From: Sulfolobaceae archaeon
GTDB taxonomy: Archaea > Thermoproteota > Thermoprotei_A > Sulfolobales > Sulfolobaceae
Assembly (NCBI GenBank): GCA_028277025.1
Contig: JAPYVG010000004.1
Span: forward strand, 1-64,000
Direction: 5' to 3'
DNA: 64,000 nt
This document shows, one piece after another, positions 51,024 to 60,944 of this stretch. Below the pieces are notes generated by a model, which saw only the letters and a program-made list of their open reading frames with translations, did not search any database and was not told the origin of the DNA. Positions within the stretch are counted from its first letter, which is position 1. Each line of letters opens with the position of its first letter. The translations under genes were made by a program, and so were the position numbers.

Positions 51024-51830
51024 GTGCCCAGGAGGAAGAAAAAGGAAGAGGAAAATACACAACAGAGCAATCAAACTAAAAAGAAAAGGACTTCCTCTTC
51101 TAAGACTAAGTATGTAGACCCTAATGAACTATTAGACGAATACTTAGATGAAGTTATAAACGCGTTAGGACTAGCTTATTTAAACTTAAGTAGAGATGAG
51201 TACAAGGAGCTAATTAAAGAACCTTTTGCTGCCGCAGTAGGTGAAGTAAAGACAAAACCTAAAGCTAAAACCATAATCGGTAGGTTAAACGCAAATAGGG
51301 ATTCGCTTATGGAGTTTTTGGCGATGAAGTTAGTCAGGTTGAAAGAGCTAGAGAAAATGACTGATGAACAACTTGAGTTCGTAGTTTATAATACAAAATC
51401 CGCAATTAAAGACCTGGCACCGCGTTTATATGAGGTTTGTAACAAAAGAGGTAGGAAGGATCTTATTGATATTCTCAAGGTTAACTGGAACATTTATGGG
51501 ATTAACTCCCCGGTTAAATGTCCTAGATGTGAGTTTAATTCAATAATGCCAGATTTATCATGTTACGTGTGCAAGTATGTAATGAGTATGAAACAATTGA
51601 AGGAGCAAATTAAGGTGGTAGAGTTATTGGAAGAGTACTACTCAATTGATAAAAAAGGCTTTGAGGAGATCCTGAAAAGCGGGTACTTTTATTTCAGTTG
51701 GGACGGAGTTTCACCCCCCAGCCAAAAGGAGTTCAAAGACACATTGGTATTTGAGATTATATTAAATAAGGAGGAGAAGGAGAAGCTAAAAACTTTTTAC
51801 AACGAGCACAATACTCCTCCCCGTCAATGA
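51024..51830 (+). CDS. Unknown protein with basic N-terminus and Cys4 site
   Basis: 268 residues with a GTG start. The first 30 residues are K, R, S and T rich (PRRKKKEEENTQQSNQTKKK), like a DNA- or RNA-binding tail. A helical body follows (LLDEYLDEVINALGLAYLNL). Residues about 163-188 hold VKCPRCEFN and LSCYVCKYV, a zinc site. No family recognised. It is downstream of whiP on the same strand, and its end overlaps the convergent Ncs6-like gene by 74 nt. Confidence 0.72.
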   Translation: MPRRKKKEEENTQQSNQTKKKRTSSSKTKYVDPNELLDEYLDEVINALGLAYLNLSRDEYKELIKEPFAAAVGEVKTKPKAKTIIGRLNANRDSLMEFLAMKLVRLKELEKMTDEQLEFVVYNTKSAIKDLAPRLYEVCNKRGRKDLIDILKVNWNIYGINSPVKCPRCEFNSIMPDLSCYVCKYVMSMKQLKEQIKVVELLEEYYSIDKKGFEEILKSGYFYFSWDGVSPPSQKEFKDTLVFEIILNKEEKEKLKTFYNEHNTPPRQ

Positions 51831-52491
51831 TAAATGCAGAACACGATTTACACTCTTTGTAACCAAATAGTTTTAAAGACGATAAATAGGCGTGGAACAG
51901 CTCTTGGTTTTCACTTAACTCACTTCTAACCCAGTTAAATATGGTGTTAAAAAGCTCATCCTGGAACTTTAGTTCCTTTATCTCAACGAACCCCTTTAAT
52001 TCCTCTAAAGGTACCGAGAATAAGGGTAGAAAGAAATACGAATCGTCTATCTTTTTTACAAGGTTTATTATACTTAAATAAGAGAAGTCTTTAGTACTAA
52101 TAGAATATATCATATAAGATAAAAAGAAGTCTGAAAAGAATGGGAGTACTTTGACCTTGTATTTTTGTAATTTTTTACCTTCTATTATATAGCTCCAAAT
52201 ATAATCGTTTATGTTTTTACAATTCTCGTCAGCTGGAAGTTCTATAACGTCAACCTTAAGTTTACATCTATAACAAGCCCTATTTATAATGTAAGCTAAC
52301 ACTTTACTTATTCCGTCCAGAGGTTCCTTAGTTAGTACTGCTACTTCATCTGAATAGTTAAAGAGTTTTGTATTATGTATTTCTCTCCTGATCCTTTTAA
52401 CAATTTCATCCCTTGCGCACACTTCACAGAGCCTTCTTCCGCCTATAGTTACTAATGACTCTCTTTTATTACATCTTTGACAAAGTGCCAC
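51757..52491 (-). CDS. Ncs6/TtuA-like protein lacking the PP-loop
   Basis: 244 residues. The front CQRCNKRESLVTIGGRRLCE-x2-C and RIRREIHNTKLFNYSDEVAV align by eye with the N-terminal zinc finger and lead-in of Ncs6/TtuA tRNA 2-thiolation enzymes. The C-terminal CKSCSAFIIDGEEYCARCKK is the second zinc finger. The ATP-binding PP-loop SGGxDS should follow SDEVAV, but the sequence there is LTKEPLDG. The protein is thus an Ncs6 relative without the nucleotide motif, reminiscent of eukaryotic Ncs2. Family assignment is by eye. Confidence 0.65.
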   Translation of the reverse strand: MALCQRCNKRESLVTIGGRRLCEVCARDEIVKRIRREIHNTKLFNYSDEVAVLTKEPLDGISKVLAYIINRACYRCKLKVDVIELPADENCKNINDYIWSYIIEGKKLQKYKVKVLPFFSDFFLSYMIYSISTKDFSYLSIINLVKKIDDSYFFLPLFSVPLEELKGFVEIKELKFQDELFNTIFNWVRSELSENQELFHAYLSSLKLFGYKECKSCSAFIIDGEEYCARCKKFLASPSPPYLI

Positions 52492-52552
52492 TTACTAACG
52501 TTTCTCACTTTCTGCTAAAAAATTAATTAGAAAGCTAATGCTGAGAGAAAAA

Positions 52553-52563
52553 TTTATATATAA
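52553..52563 (+). promoter_or_regulatory. Strong TATA element of thermosome alpha
   Basis: TTTATATATAA about 36-40 nt before the ATG at 52598. Upstream, TTTCTC and GAGAAA form an inverted repeat with an inner TTTCT/AGAAA pair, between 52500 and 52550, a possible regulator site. Confidence 0.55.
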
Positions 52564-52597
52564 CCGATCCTAATGCAAACCAGAAGCGGGATCTAAT

Positions 52598-54280
52598 ATG
52601 GCTGGTACACCGGTTTTACTCTTAAAAGAGGGTACAAGTAGAACTACTGGAAGAGATGCCTTAAGGAATAACATTCTTGCTGCAGTAACTTTGGCTGAAA
52701 TGCTAAAGAGCAGTTTAGGTCCTAGAGGATTAGATAAGATGTTAATTGACAGCTTTGGAGATGTAACAATAACTAATGACGGTGCTACAATTGTAAAAGA
52801 AATGGAAATACAGCACCCTGCTGCAAAACTTCTCGTTGAGGCAGCAAAGGCACAAGATGCAGAGGTAGGTGACGGTACTACTTCTGCTGTAGTTTTGGCC
52901 GGATTATTGCTTGATAAAGCTGACGATTTACTTGAACAAAACATTCATCCAACAATCATAATTGAGGGTTATAAGAAGGCCTTAAACAAATCACTTGAGA
53001 TTTTAGATCAATTGGCGTTAAAGATCGACGTCTCTGACCTGAACTCCCAGCAGACAAGAGACCAATTAAGGAAAATAGTATACACTACGATGTCCAGCAA
53101 ATTCGTTGCTGGAGGTGAGGAAATGGATAAAATAATTAATTTAGTACTTGACGCAGTATCAATAGTTGCTGAGAAACAGCCAGACGGTACTTATAATGTG
53201 TCCACAGACCTAATTAAGATTGACAAGAAGAAAGGAGGAAGTATTGAGGACAGTATATTAGTCCACGGTTTAGTATTAGACAAGGAAGTAGTTCACCCTG
53301 GAATGCCTAGAAGAGTAGAAAAGGCTAAAATTGCTGTACTCGATGCAGCATTAGAGGTTGAAAAGCCTGAGATTTCAGCAAAAATTAGTATAACTAGCCC
53401 AGATCAAATCAAAGCATTCCTTGATGAAGAGGCAAGGTACCTTAAGGAAATGGTTGATAAGTTAGCATCAATTGGCGCTAACGTTGTAATATGCCAGAAA
53501 GGTATTGATGATATTGCCCAACACTTCTTGGCAAAGAAGGGTATACTTGCAGTGAGGAGAGTTAAGAGGAGTGACATTGAGAAGTTAGAGAAGGCTTTAG
53601 GTGCTAGGATTATAAGTAGCATTAAAGACGCTACTCCAGAGGATCTAGGTTATGCTGAATTAGTTGAAGAGAGAAGAGTTGGAAATGATAAGATGGTATT
53701 TATTGAAGGAGCTAAGAATCCCAAGGCTGTAAACATATTATTAAGAGGATCAAACGATATGGCACTTGATGAAGCTGAAAGGAGCTTAAATGATGCATTA
53801 CACGCTTTAAGAAACGTTTTAATGAAACCAATGATTGTCGCAGGTGGAGGTGCAATAGAGACTGAGTTAGCATTAAGGTTGAGAGAATATGCTAGAAGTG
53901 TAGGCGGGAAAGAGCAATTAGCAATTGAGAAGTTTGCAGAGGCATTAGAGGAAATTCCAATGATCTTAGCCGAGACTGCTGGAATGGAACCAATTCAGAC
54001 TTTGATGGATTTAAGGGCTAAGCACTCTAAAGGTTTAGTAAATGCTGGTATTAATGTCCTAGATGGGAAGATTGCTGACGATATGATGACTATTAACGTA
54101 ATTGAACCGGTAAGGGTTAAGTCCCAAGTACTAAAGAGCGCTGTAGAGGCTGCAACTGCAATACTGAAGATCGATGATTTAATTGCCGCTTCACCATTAA
54201 AGAGTGAGAAGAAAGAGGGAGAGAAGGGTAAGGGCGAAACAGGCGAGGAAGGAGGCTCGTCCTCTCCATCTTTAGGATAA
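52598..54280 (+). CDS. thsA: Thermosome subunit alpha (group II chaperonin)
   Basis: 560 residues. It is the ATP-driven protein-folding rosette TF55. [55 protein letters not shown] and the catalytic Asp in [13 protein letters not shown] are canonical. The Gly/Glu/Ser tail is typical of archaeal subunits. The front [15 protein letters not shown] and the position next to whiP match the alpha subunit of Sulfolobus rather than beta or gamma. Confidence 0.95.
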   Translation: MAGTPVLLLKEGTSRTTGRDALRNNILAAVTLAEMLKSSLGPRGLDKMLIDSFGDVTITNDGATIVKEMEIQHPAAKLLVEAAKAQDAEVGDGTTSAVVLAGLLLDKADDLLEQNIHPTIIIEGYKKALNKSLEILDQLALKIDVSDLNSQQTRDQLRKIVYTTMSSKFVAGGEEMDKIINLVLDAVSIVAEKQPDGTYNVSTDLIKIDKKKGGSIEDSILVHGLVLDKEVVHPGMPRRVEKAKIAVLDAALEVEKPEISAKISITSPDQIKAFLDEEARYLKEMVDKLASIGANVVICQKGIDDIAQHFLAKKGILAVRRVKRSDIEKLEKALGARIISSIKDATPEDLGYAELVEERRVGNDKMVFIEGAKNPKAVNILLRGSNDMALDEAERSLNDALHALRNVLMKPMIVAGGGAIETELALRLREYARSVGGKEQLAIEKFAEALEEIPMILAETAGMEPIQTLMDLRAKHSKGLVNAGINVLDGKIADDMMTINVIEPVRVKSQVLKSAVEAATAILKIDDLIAASPLKSEKKEGEKGKGETGEEGGSSSPSLG

Positions 54281-54288
54281 TAACTTTT

Positions 54289-54636
54289 TTATTTATACAT
54301 CATAACTTGATTTGTTTCTTCTCCAGAGGAATATCCGTCAAGTTCTTCAAGCATTTTATTTACAGCTTCCTTTATTTTAGGACTTGAATAACTATCCCTA
54401 ATAGTGTAAAGGAGCTTTTTCGAAAGGTCAACCCCAATAATGAAAACTAAGTTTACAAAATCTGGACTTAACAAATAGTCTGCTAACTTTTCTGGGTTTC
54501 CCCCGTAAGATGAAAAATTGTATTTAGATTCAGCTTTAGCTAAAAGTTTTTGAGCCTCATCTAATCTTTTCATATCAAGTGTTAATGGAGTGAGGACACG
54601 GGTAACTATGTGTCGTAGGAAATCAGGTTCTCCCAA
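54289..54636 (-). CDS. Unknown 115-residue helical protein
   Basis: Mostly alpha-helical (LDMKRLDEAQKLLAKAESKY; LLYTIRDSYSSPKIKEAVNK); no recognised motif. It starts divergent from the wHTH gene and ends nine bases from the thermosome stop. Confidence 0.6.
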   Translation of the reverse strand: MGEPDFLRHIVTRVLTPLTLDMKRLDEAQKLLAKAESKYNFSSYGGNPEKLADYLLSPDFVNLVFIIGVDLSKKLLYTIRDSYSSPKIKEAVNKMLEELDGYSSGEETNQVMMYK

Positions 54637-54762
54637 ACTATTCGCCTATTATATTTACTAGTCTTGTCATATAAAAGTTACAATTTTTATTTTGTTTCCT
54701 CATTTCATAAATGCTTATAAGTATGCTTTTAGGGATATAAACTTAGATAGTGGGGTTTATAT

Positions 54763-55074
54763 ATGTCGTCTAGCAAGAAAAGGAAAAGGGTTTCAAACAA
54801 AGAGGGCGATGAAGAGAAATTCAGTGAAGTGGAGAAAAAATTAAAAGTTCTATATTCTGACAAGGAAGTTATTGTAATGACCGCACCTAATGAGGAGGAA
54901 TTAAAGGAGATATTACTGGATTTATTAAAAGAGAAGCCAATGAACCTCAAAGAATTACATTCCGAATTATCCGGTATAGCGAGTGAGGATAAGATAAGGA
55001 AAGCTTTAGCTGAATTGGCTGAGAAAAATCTCGTTACAATGCTGGACGATGGTAGATATACTCGGTTAGGGTAG
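54763..55074 (+). CDS. Small winged-helix protein with basic N-terminus
   Basis: 103 residues. A Lys/Arg/Ser front (SSSKKRKRVSNKEGDE) precedes a winged helix at about 45-103: LLDLLKEKPMNLKELHSELS, KIRKALAELAEKNLVTMLDD. A TATA element at 54734-54742 (GATATAAAC) is about 25 nt upstream, so the message is leaderless. Target genes unknown. Its end overlaps the convergent CPHY gene by 9 nt. Confidence 0.75.
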   Translation: MSSSKKRKRVSNKEGDEEKFSEVEKKLKVLYSDKEVIVMTAPNEEELKEILLDLLKEKPMNLKELHSELSGIASEDKIRKALAELAEKNLVTMLDDGRYTRLG

Positions 55075-55452
55075 GCGTATAGGACAATTTTTCCATTGAG
55101 TTGAACAAAGTTTTGCTTGTGATTCAGTTAATATCCTTCCCATTATTTTACACATCGCAACTATTCCCTTTTCAGTCCTTATAACCTGGAAATACTTACA
55201 TTCACTGTCTAAAGGTTTTTCTAAGACGTTTATTTTATTGTAAAACGAAATCTCTTGTTCAACCTTTTCATCTTCCGTAAACATCTCTAACCCTTCCTTT
55301 CTGTTACTCTCCCCATCATCCATATAATATCTGCAAGATTTATAATTACCGAAACATCTATTGTTACTAGTTACAGAATCTGACGGGGAATCGAGTATAG
55401 GCGACATACAGTAACCGTTTTTATAATGAGGGCAAATATTACGTTTCTGCAA
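55066..55452 (-). CDS. CPHY-cysteine motif protein, two-module form
   Basis: 128 residues with eight cysteines in two similar modules: NICPHYKNGYCMSP ... RCFGNYKSCRYYMD, then SECKYFQVIRTEKG ... MCKIMGRILTESQ ... LCSTQWKNCPIRL. The first half starts with CPHY and the second ends with NCPI, matching the single-module protein at 50654. Zinc or Fe-S binding is likely; function unknown. It overlaps the next gene upstream by 14 nt. Confidence 0.72.
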   Translation of the reverse strand: MQKRNICPHYKNGYCMSPILDSPSDSVTSNNRCFGNYKSCRYYMDDGESNRKEGLEMFTEDEKVEQEISFYNKINVLEKPLDSECKYFQVIRTEKGIVAMCKIMGRILTESQAKLCSTQWKNCPIRLP

Positions 55453-55642
55453 CCTCCCTCACTATTACATGAATCCCAGTCAAGTTGTTTGAATCTTCAT
55501 CTAGAGCTAACGGGAGGGTTATTTTATTTACTACGATTCTGTCAACTTTCTCCAGTCTATTTAAGATTTCATTCAGTTTCTTATCATCAATTTTAACTTT
55601 TCCATCTTTATCCTCGACTATTAATATTTCAGCTCTCTTCAT
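55439..55642 (-). CDS. Unknown 67-residue protein divergent from argS
   Basis: Starts at ATG 55642 (MKRAEILIVEDKDGKVKIDD); longer frames run into argS antisense and are unlikely. A mixed alpha/beta small protein with LNEILNRLEKVDRIVVNKIT. The same central TATA element (55666-55674) lies about 25-28 nt from this start and from that of argS. Confidence 0.65.
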   Translation of the reverse strand: MKRAEILIVEDKDGKVKIDDKKLNEILNRLEKVDRIVVNKITLPLALDEDSNNLTGIHVIVREVAET

Positions 55643-55694
55643 GCTAATAGTCTTAAGACGAAAAAGATATAAACACAGTGGCTTATGCAAAAGT

Positions 55695-57560
55695 GTGAAT
55701 CCCATCGTTGATGCTAAAAAAGAATTTAGCGAAATAGTTGCTAAAAGACTCTCGTTGGATGAGGAAACAGTCTTAAATAACATAGAATACCCTCCAAGGG
55801 AAGAAGTTGGAGATCTAGCACTTCCTTTACCTTCAGTAACAAAAAATAAAGAGTTACTCTCCGTTTCCGATTTCCCATCTGGGAAATTTATTAAAAAAAT
55901 AGAAAAGAACGGAATTTACGTTAACGCATTTCTTAATGAGAGGGAATTATTTAATTACATTTTCTCCTCACTTTCTGAGAACTATGGAATAGAGAAAGTA
56001 CAAAAACCAGAAAGGATCGTGGTAGAACATACTAGTGCCAATCCGATCCACCCACTACATATAGGTCATTTAAGAAATGCGATATTAGGGGATACCATTT
56101 CTAGGCTATTGAAAGCAAGAGGACACGAGGTTAACAGAAGGTTTTATATAAATGATGCTGGGAGGCAAGTGGCAATATTAGCTTTAGGTTATATTCTTCT
56201 AGGCAAACCCGAACCCCCTAAGGATATGAAAGTTGATCACTGGTTCGGTTTCATTTACTCCTTAACTAACATCTTAATAGAAATAAGACAATTAAAAGAA
56301 GAGTTAAAAGAAGAAAAAGATGATAATAAATACAGAGAAAAAATAAGTAAATTAGACGAATTAGTAGCTTTAGCCGCGCAACATAAGGAGAAAAATCCAG
56401 AGTTATTTGATAAACTTGCTGATGCAATCAACTCATTGCCAGACGTAGAAAGTGAAATACAAAAAATTATTAGAGCATACGAAAGTGGTGAGGATGAAGA
56501 AATAAAGAAAGTAATTAGAAAGATAGTAGGGTATAACATAAGGGGTTTTGAAGAGAGTTTATTATTACTAGATATTTCCTTTGACGCATATGACTATGAA
56601 AGTGATTTATTATGGGATTCCTCAGTACAGAAAATATTACAGCAAGCGTTACAAATCTCAATAGAATATAAAGGCACTAGGGCGTTAAAGTTTGATTTGC
56701 TTAAAGAAGTGAAATACGAACTTAAAATCCCAGAAGGACTAGAAGTACCACCATTAGTGCTAGTTAGGTCTGACGGTACATCACTTTATACTACCCGTGA
56801 TATAGCGTATTCCATTAAGAAATTTGAAGCCTTCAATGCTGATAAAGTTATCAACGTTATAGCGGAGCAACAATCAGTTCCGCAAATGCAATTAAGGGCT
56901 GCACTCTATCTCCTAGGCTATAAAAAGTATGCCTTAAACTTAATTCATTATTCATATGGTATGGTAAACCTCCAGGGTATGAGGATGAGCGGTAGATTAG
57001 GTAAGTTCATCTCACTTGACGAAATTTTAGAAAAAGTCAAAGAAGTAGCTATTAAGAAGATCGAGGAAAAAGGAGGTGTACTCGAAAACGTTAAAGAAAT
57101 AGTAAACGCTGCAGTAAGATATGCTATACTGTCAGTTTCTGCAAACAAGCCCGTAACGTTTAACATAAATACCATAGTTAACTTTGAACAGAACAGCGGG
57201 CCTTATTTACAGTATACTTATGCTAGGGCTTATAACATTCTTACCAAGAACCAAGAAGGCTTAGACATGAAGAGTGTTGATTATTCTGATTTAACGGGCG
57301 ATAAAAGAAGATTATTAGTATTAATAGCCAAATTCCCAGAAGTCTTCACTAAAGCAGTTGATGAACTCAGACCGGAAGATTTGATAGACTTCTTAAGGAG
57401 GGTTGCAGACACTTTTAATAGATGGTATAATTACGAGAGGGTCTTACAAGAGCAAGATAAGGGCAAGAGAATGACAAGGTTGTTCCTGGTTAAGGGTGTA
57501 GAGAGGGTATTGTATAATGGTCTTATGTCGATAGGTATAAAACCCCTACAGAGAATGTAA
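55695..57560 (+). CDS. argS: Arginyl-tRNA synthetase
   Basis: About 621 residues, class I synthetase. The HIGH motif is in [19 protein letters not shown] near residue 122; [20 protein letters not shown] and [20 protein letters not shown] are typical (ArgRS lacks a full KMSKS); the anticodon-binding ending has ALxLY-type helices. The GTG at 55695 is chosen because GATATAAAC lies 25 nt upstream; a longer frame from 55485 covers the divergent gene. tRNA-Arg follows five bases after the stop. Confidence 0.94.
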   Translation: MNPIVDAKKEFSEIVAKRLSLDEETVLNNIEYPPREEVGDLALPLPSVTKNKELLSVSDFPSGKFIKKIEKNGIYVNAFLNERELFNYIFSSLSENYGIEKVQKPERIVVEHTSANPIHPLHIGHLRNAILGDTISRLLKARGHEVNRRFYINDAGRQVAILALGYILLGKPEPPKDMKVDHWFGFIYSLTNILIEIRQLKEELKEEKDDNKYREKISKLDELVALAAQHKEKNPELFDKLADAINSLPDVESEIQKIIRAYESGEDEEIKKVIRKIVGYNIRGFEESLLLLDISFDAYDYESDLLWDSSVQKILQQALQISIEYKGTRALKFDLLKEVKYELKIPEGLEVPPLVLVRSDGTSLYTTRDIAYSIKKFEAFNADKVINVIAEQQSVPQMQLRAALYLLGYKKYALNLIHYSYGMVNLQGMRMSGRLGKFISLDEILEKVKEVAIKKIEEKGGVLENVKEIVNAAVRYAILSVSANKPVTFNINTIVNFEQNSGPYLQYTYARAYNILTKNQEGLDMKSVDYSDLTGDKRRLLVLIAKFPEVFTKAVDELRPEDLIDFLRRVADTFNRWYNYERVLQEQDKGKRMTRLFLVKGVERVLYNGLMSIGIKPLQRM

Positions 57561-57565
57561 TTATT

Positions 57566-57640
57566 GGACCCGTAGCTCAGCCAGGATAGAGCGTCGGCCT
57601 GCGGAGCCGAAGGGCCCGGGTTCAAATCCCGGCGGGTCCG
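57566..57640 (+). tRNA. tRNA-Arg (anticodon GCG), host of an integration site
   Basis: Cloverleaf: acceptor GGACCCG/CGGGTCC, D stem GCTC/GAGC, anticodon stem TCGGC/GCCGA with loop CTGCGGA, T stem CCGGG/CCCGG, discriminator G at 57640. The anticodon GCG (57601-57603) reads CGC. No intron. It directly follows argS. On the other strand, an SSV-type integrase fragment reads into its 3' part, marking it as an attachment site. Confidence 0.95.
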
Positions 57641-57859
57641 CTGTGGGGGTACCCCCACACACCCACTGCTATTTTTCAATTTCTCGTAAGTTTCGACTAC
57701 GTCAGTTAAGGGGTCGACGTAACGCTCCTTTATCTCACCGTTCACGTTCTCTAATTTGTAAACATAATACCGACCTTTTCTTTCGCGTAAAATATAGTCG
57801 CCGAATTTATAACGACGTTGCTTTTCGCCCAAAAACGTCCACCGTATTATAGTTGCCAA
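57600..57859 (-). pseudogene. N-terminal fragment of an SSV-type integrase, int(N), in the tRNA-Arg attachment site
   Basis: The first ~64 residues read [20 protein letters not shown], then [35 protein letters not shown], close to the N-terminus of SSV1 integrase as I recall it. The frame then passes into the reversed tRNA, giving [12 protein letters not shown], the counterpart of the PGFEPG segment encoded by attP in SSV1. SSV-type integration splits the integrase gene into int(N) and int(C) at the tRNA. The catalytic C-terminal part (R..HxxR..Y) is absent in the window. A TTG start at 57859 with TATA upstream is likely. The frame stays open through the tRNA but the product is not functional. 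Confidence 0.85.
57642..57659. repeat. 18-bp perfect palindrome at the tRNA-Arg 3' junction
   Basis: TGTGGGGGTACCCCCACA is self-complementary and starts two bases after the tRNA. It lies inside the int(N) frame. It could act as a terminator-like hairpin for the tRNA or be a feature of the element end. Confidence 0.6.
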
Positions 57860-57954
57860 TTCGTGTTTATAAGTATTGGCAACCCGTCAAAAATTGCCGT
57901 GATTTGCGTAGAGTTGAAAGAAGACGGCAAAGGTTCCCCATTTGTGCGAAAAAT

Positions 57955-58255
57955 TCAAAGCGACTTGAGGAATTCTTCACTGACTAAACCCTCACGTCCA
58001 TAGCGACGAATCAGATAGTAAACGCCCGGCAAATTAAACGCTCGGCAAATATTTCTTATTATAAATGAAATACCGCCCGTCGCCCTTAGTGACGTTGACG
58101 CCGTACGTTTTTAATTCACCGCGACCCGTTAGCCATACCCACCCGATTATTTCGTAACCGTCGTCGTCCTTTATCACGCGTATCACGGGTGGGTCGACAG
58201 TCCTATCGACGTAACATTTCGCTTTGCGTAAGCATTCGCAGTGAATTTTAATGAG
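57955..58255 (-). pseudogene. Broken gene from a Sulfolobus virus or plasmid
   Basis: Two overlapping minus-strand frames appear to be one protein split by a frameshift near 58036. The first (58255-58034, no start codon) reads CECLRKAKCYVDRTVDPPVI, then GYEIIGWVWLTGRGELKT and RYFIYNKKYLPSV. The second continues AFNLPGVYYLIRRYGREG-LVSEEFLKSL and stops at 57955. The DNA is markedly richer in CG than flanking host genes. Together with int(N) it marks the remains of an integrated element. I cannot name the gene. Confidence 0.6.
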
Positions 58256-58342
58256 TTAAAGAAGGGGTTATTACGGCAAAGATTTAGAAGTTGTACCTTG
58301 TGAGTAATTATGCCCGGTAATACGCAAAGCATTGATTAGTAT

Positions 58343-58352
58343 CCTTATATTA
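58343..58352 (+). promoter_or_regulatory. TATA element of nrdJ
   Basis: CTTATATTATT around 58343-58353 lies about 25 nt before the ATG at 58371 and marks the end of the foreign segment. Confidence 0.5.
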
Positions 58353-58370
58353 TTTTACGAGAAATATATA

Positions 58371-60896
58371 ATGGTAGCAATGCAAAAAGCTGAGATTAGC
58401 ATTATTGCTCTATCAAAACTTAAGGTTATTAAAAGGAATGGTTCAGTTGAGGAGTTTAAATCAGAGAAGATTTTCTCTAAACTACCTCCATTATCAGAGG
58501 AAGTAATGGATTCAATACTTACGGACATTTCGCAAAACGCTAAAGACAATGCAATAGACACAAGAACAATTGCTGACATTGTTGAAAGGAACCTGATTGA
58601 GCACTCGTTAGAAAACCCAGAGTTAATGGAAGTGGCAAAACGTTACGTGTTAGCAAGGATTTATAATCACGTTTATGGTAAAGGGAAGTGGAAGGAATTT
58701 GACAGCAAAGATTTACTTTTAACATACAACGCATTAAAAGTGCTTGAGGCTAGGTATTTACTCAAAAACCCAGATACTTTACGTTACATTGAAACGCCCC
58801 AAATGATGTTCAGAAGGGTTGCTAGGTTCTTAGCTTCTGTTGAAAAGCAATACGGCAAATCAGATGAGGAAGTAAAGAAGCTTGAGGAGAAGTTTTATGA
58901 GATAATGAGTGAGTTAAAGTTCTTACCAAACACACCAACACTAATGAACAGCGGTACAAGACTGGGTATTCTTTCAGCTTGCTTCGTAATCCCAGTTAGG
59001 GACTCAATGGTGACCTCAAACGGTGAGGGAATTTACGACGCATTAAGGGCTATGGCATTAGTCCATCAGCAAGGCGGTGGTACTGGGTTTGACTTCTCAG
59101 AATTAAGACCTAAAGGGGACGTTGTAGCATCAACTGCGGGTGTCGCCTCTGGTCCAATATCATTTATGAGGATATTTGACGTATCAACTGACGTTGTGAA
59201 GCAAGGGGGTAAGAGGAGGGGTGCTAATATGGGAGTAATGCATGTATGGCATGCTGACATTGAGGACTTTATAAAATCAAAGACTGGTGAGCTTAAAGAT
59301 GTGCAATTACAGAACTTTAACATCTCGGTTGGCGTTTACGACTACTTCATGAAAGCCGTTGAGAGGGGTGATGCAGTACCGTTAATCAACCCAAGGAAGA
59401 CCAAAATACCCGGCAAGGAATGGGATTATTACATTGTAAAGGCTAGGGGTTACATGGATGAGGAGTGGGTTCAAGACGTGATATTGGGCGAGTTAGAGGA
59501 GAAAGGAGGATCAGTTTATTTGGATGAAAGCGTAATAATAACAGTTGATGAGGCTTTAACAATTGCACAAAAGGAGGGAGCAATAGTTAGGTGGGTTAAC
59601 GCTAGGCAACTTTTCGACGAAATTGTTAAAGGTGCGTGGGATAGTGGTGATCCAGGATTATTATTCATAGACACGATTAATAGGAGGCACCCAGTATGGT
59701 ACCTAGGGAAAATTCAAGCTACTAACCCTTGTGGTGAAGAGCCTTTATTGCCATGGGAGAGCTGTAATTTAGGTTCGATAAACTTAGAGAAGTTTGTAGT
59801 CGAGAGGAATGGTAAGAAAGGAATTGATTGGGATGGCTTAGCTGAGACTATACGATACGCTGTAAGACTCTTGGATAACGTAATTGATGCAAACCGCTAT
59901 CCGTTAAAGCAGATTGAAGAAGCTACTAAGAGGACTAGAAAAGTTGGTTTAGGAGTTATGGGCTTGGCTAGAATGCTAGTTAAGTTGGGAATTCCCTACG
60001 ATAGTATTGATGCGGTGTATCTCTCTTATCAATTGGCTAAGTTCATTTACTACCACGCTTTCAAGACCTCTATTGAGTTAGCTAAGGAGAAGGGCTCATT
60101 CCCCGCTTACAACCCATCTCTGTATAGGGACATTTGGGATAGCGCAATGCCTTTTGAGGAACTATTGTCAATCTCTGATATTAAGGAGAAGCCAGCTGAT
60201 TATGTTAAGAAGTTAGCTGAGGTTGTCGATAAGCTCGATTTCTCCGAGTTGAAGGGTGATAGGATTAAATATGGTTTGAGGAACTCCACTGTGGTCTCAG
60301 TTGCCCCAACTGGTACAATTTCAATAATTGCTGGTACTTCATCATCAATAGAGCCTCTGTTCGCACTAGCCTTCGTTAGGAACGTTGCTGTTGGCAAATT
60401 TATTGAGATTGACCCGCTCTTTCTCGAGTACTTAAGAAAATATGAGTTAGATAACCCGGAGGTCGTTAAGAAGGTCGCTGAGACTGGTATGATTGGTGAT
60501 AACCCATTTATGCCCAAGACTATGAGGAGGGTGTTTAGGACTGCCCATGAAGTTCCTCCAGAATTCCACTTGCTTCATCAAGCAGCGTGGCAACAGTGGA
60601 ATGATTCTGGTACTTCAAAGACTATTAATTTAAAGAGTGAGGAACCGCCAGAAACTGTAGAGAGAGTTTATATGTTGGCGTGGAAGTTGGGTATTAAAGG
60701 CGTTACCGTTTATAGGGATAAGAGTAAGTCACAACAAGTAATTTACTTCGGGATAAAGAAGGAAAGGGAGGAGGTTGAGAAAAAGATGAAGGAAGAGAAG
60801 AAGTTGCAAGTATTGCCGTCTTCATTCAGGATGGAGAAGAAGTTTGTTGAGGTTTCAGAGACTTATGCTGGCGGATGTAAGACATGTGAGTTATGA
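58371..60896 (+). CDS. nrdJ: Adenosylcobalamin-dependent ribonucleotide reductase (class II)
   Basis: About 841 residues. It makes deoxynucleotides. An ATP-cone-like N-terminus ([20 protein letters not shown]) regulates activity. The barrel has [20 protein letters not shown] with the substrate Cys pair region, [20 protein letters not shown] with the thiyl Cys, and [20 protein letters not shown]. The C-terminal GGCKTCEL carries the reducing Cys pair. ATG 58371 follows a TATA element; the longer frame from 58332 is unlikely. Confidence 0.94.
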   Translation: MVAMQKAEISIIALSKLKVIKRNGSVEEFKSEKIFSKLPPLSEEVMDSILTDISQNAKDNAIDTRTIADIVERNLIEHSLENPELMEVAKRYVLARIYNHVYGKGKWKEFDSKDLLLTYNALKVLEARYLLKNPDTLRYIETPQMMFRRVARFLASVEKQYGKSDEEVKKLEEKFYEIMSELKFLPNTPTLMNSGTRLGILSACFVIPVRDSMVTSNGEGIYDALRAMALVHQQGGGTGFDFSELRPKGDVVASTAGVASGPISFMRIFDVSTDVVKQGGKRRGANMGVMHVWHADIEDFIKSKTGELKDVQLQNFNISVGVYDYFMKAVERGDAVPLINPRKTKIPGKEWDYYIVKARGYMDEEWVQDVILGELEEKGGSVYLDESVIITVDEALTIAQKEGAIVRWVNARQLFDEIVKGAWDSGDPGLLFIDTINRRHPVWYLGKIQATNPCGEEPLLPWESCNLGSINLEKFVVERNGKKGIDWDGLAETIRYAVRLLDNVIDANRYPLKQIEEATKRTRKVGLGVMGLARMLVKLGIPYDSIDAVYLSYQLAKFIYYHAFKTSIELAKEKGSFPAYNPSLYRDIWDSAMPFEELLSISDIKEKPADYVKKLAEVVDKLDFSELKGDRIKYGLRNSTVVSVAPTGTISIIAGTSSSIEPLFALAFVRNVAVGKFIEIDPLFLEYLRKYELDNPEVVKKVAETGMIGDNPFMPKTMRRVFRTAHEVPPEFHLLHQAAWQQWNDSGTSKTINLKSEEPPETVERVYMLAWKLGIKGVTVYRDKSKSQQVIYFGIKKEREEVEKKMKEEKKLQVLPSSFRMEKKFVEVSETYAGGCKTCEL

Positions 60897-60944
60897 AAAT
60901 GGCTTTTTATATTTTAAAATTAAGTTATTTCTGTGTGAGTAAGA

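Noticed and set aside
57431..57859. A 142-codon open frame through tRNA-Arg and into argS
   Set aside because: Only the first part matches integrase; the remainder is antisense of the tRNA and of argS and has no independent support.
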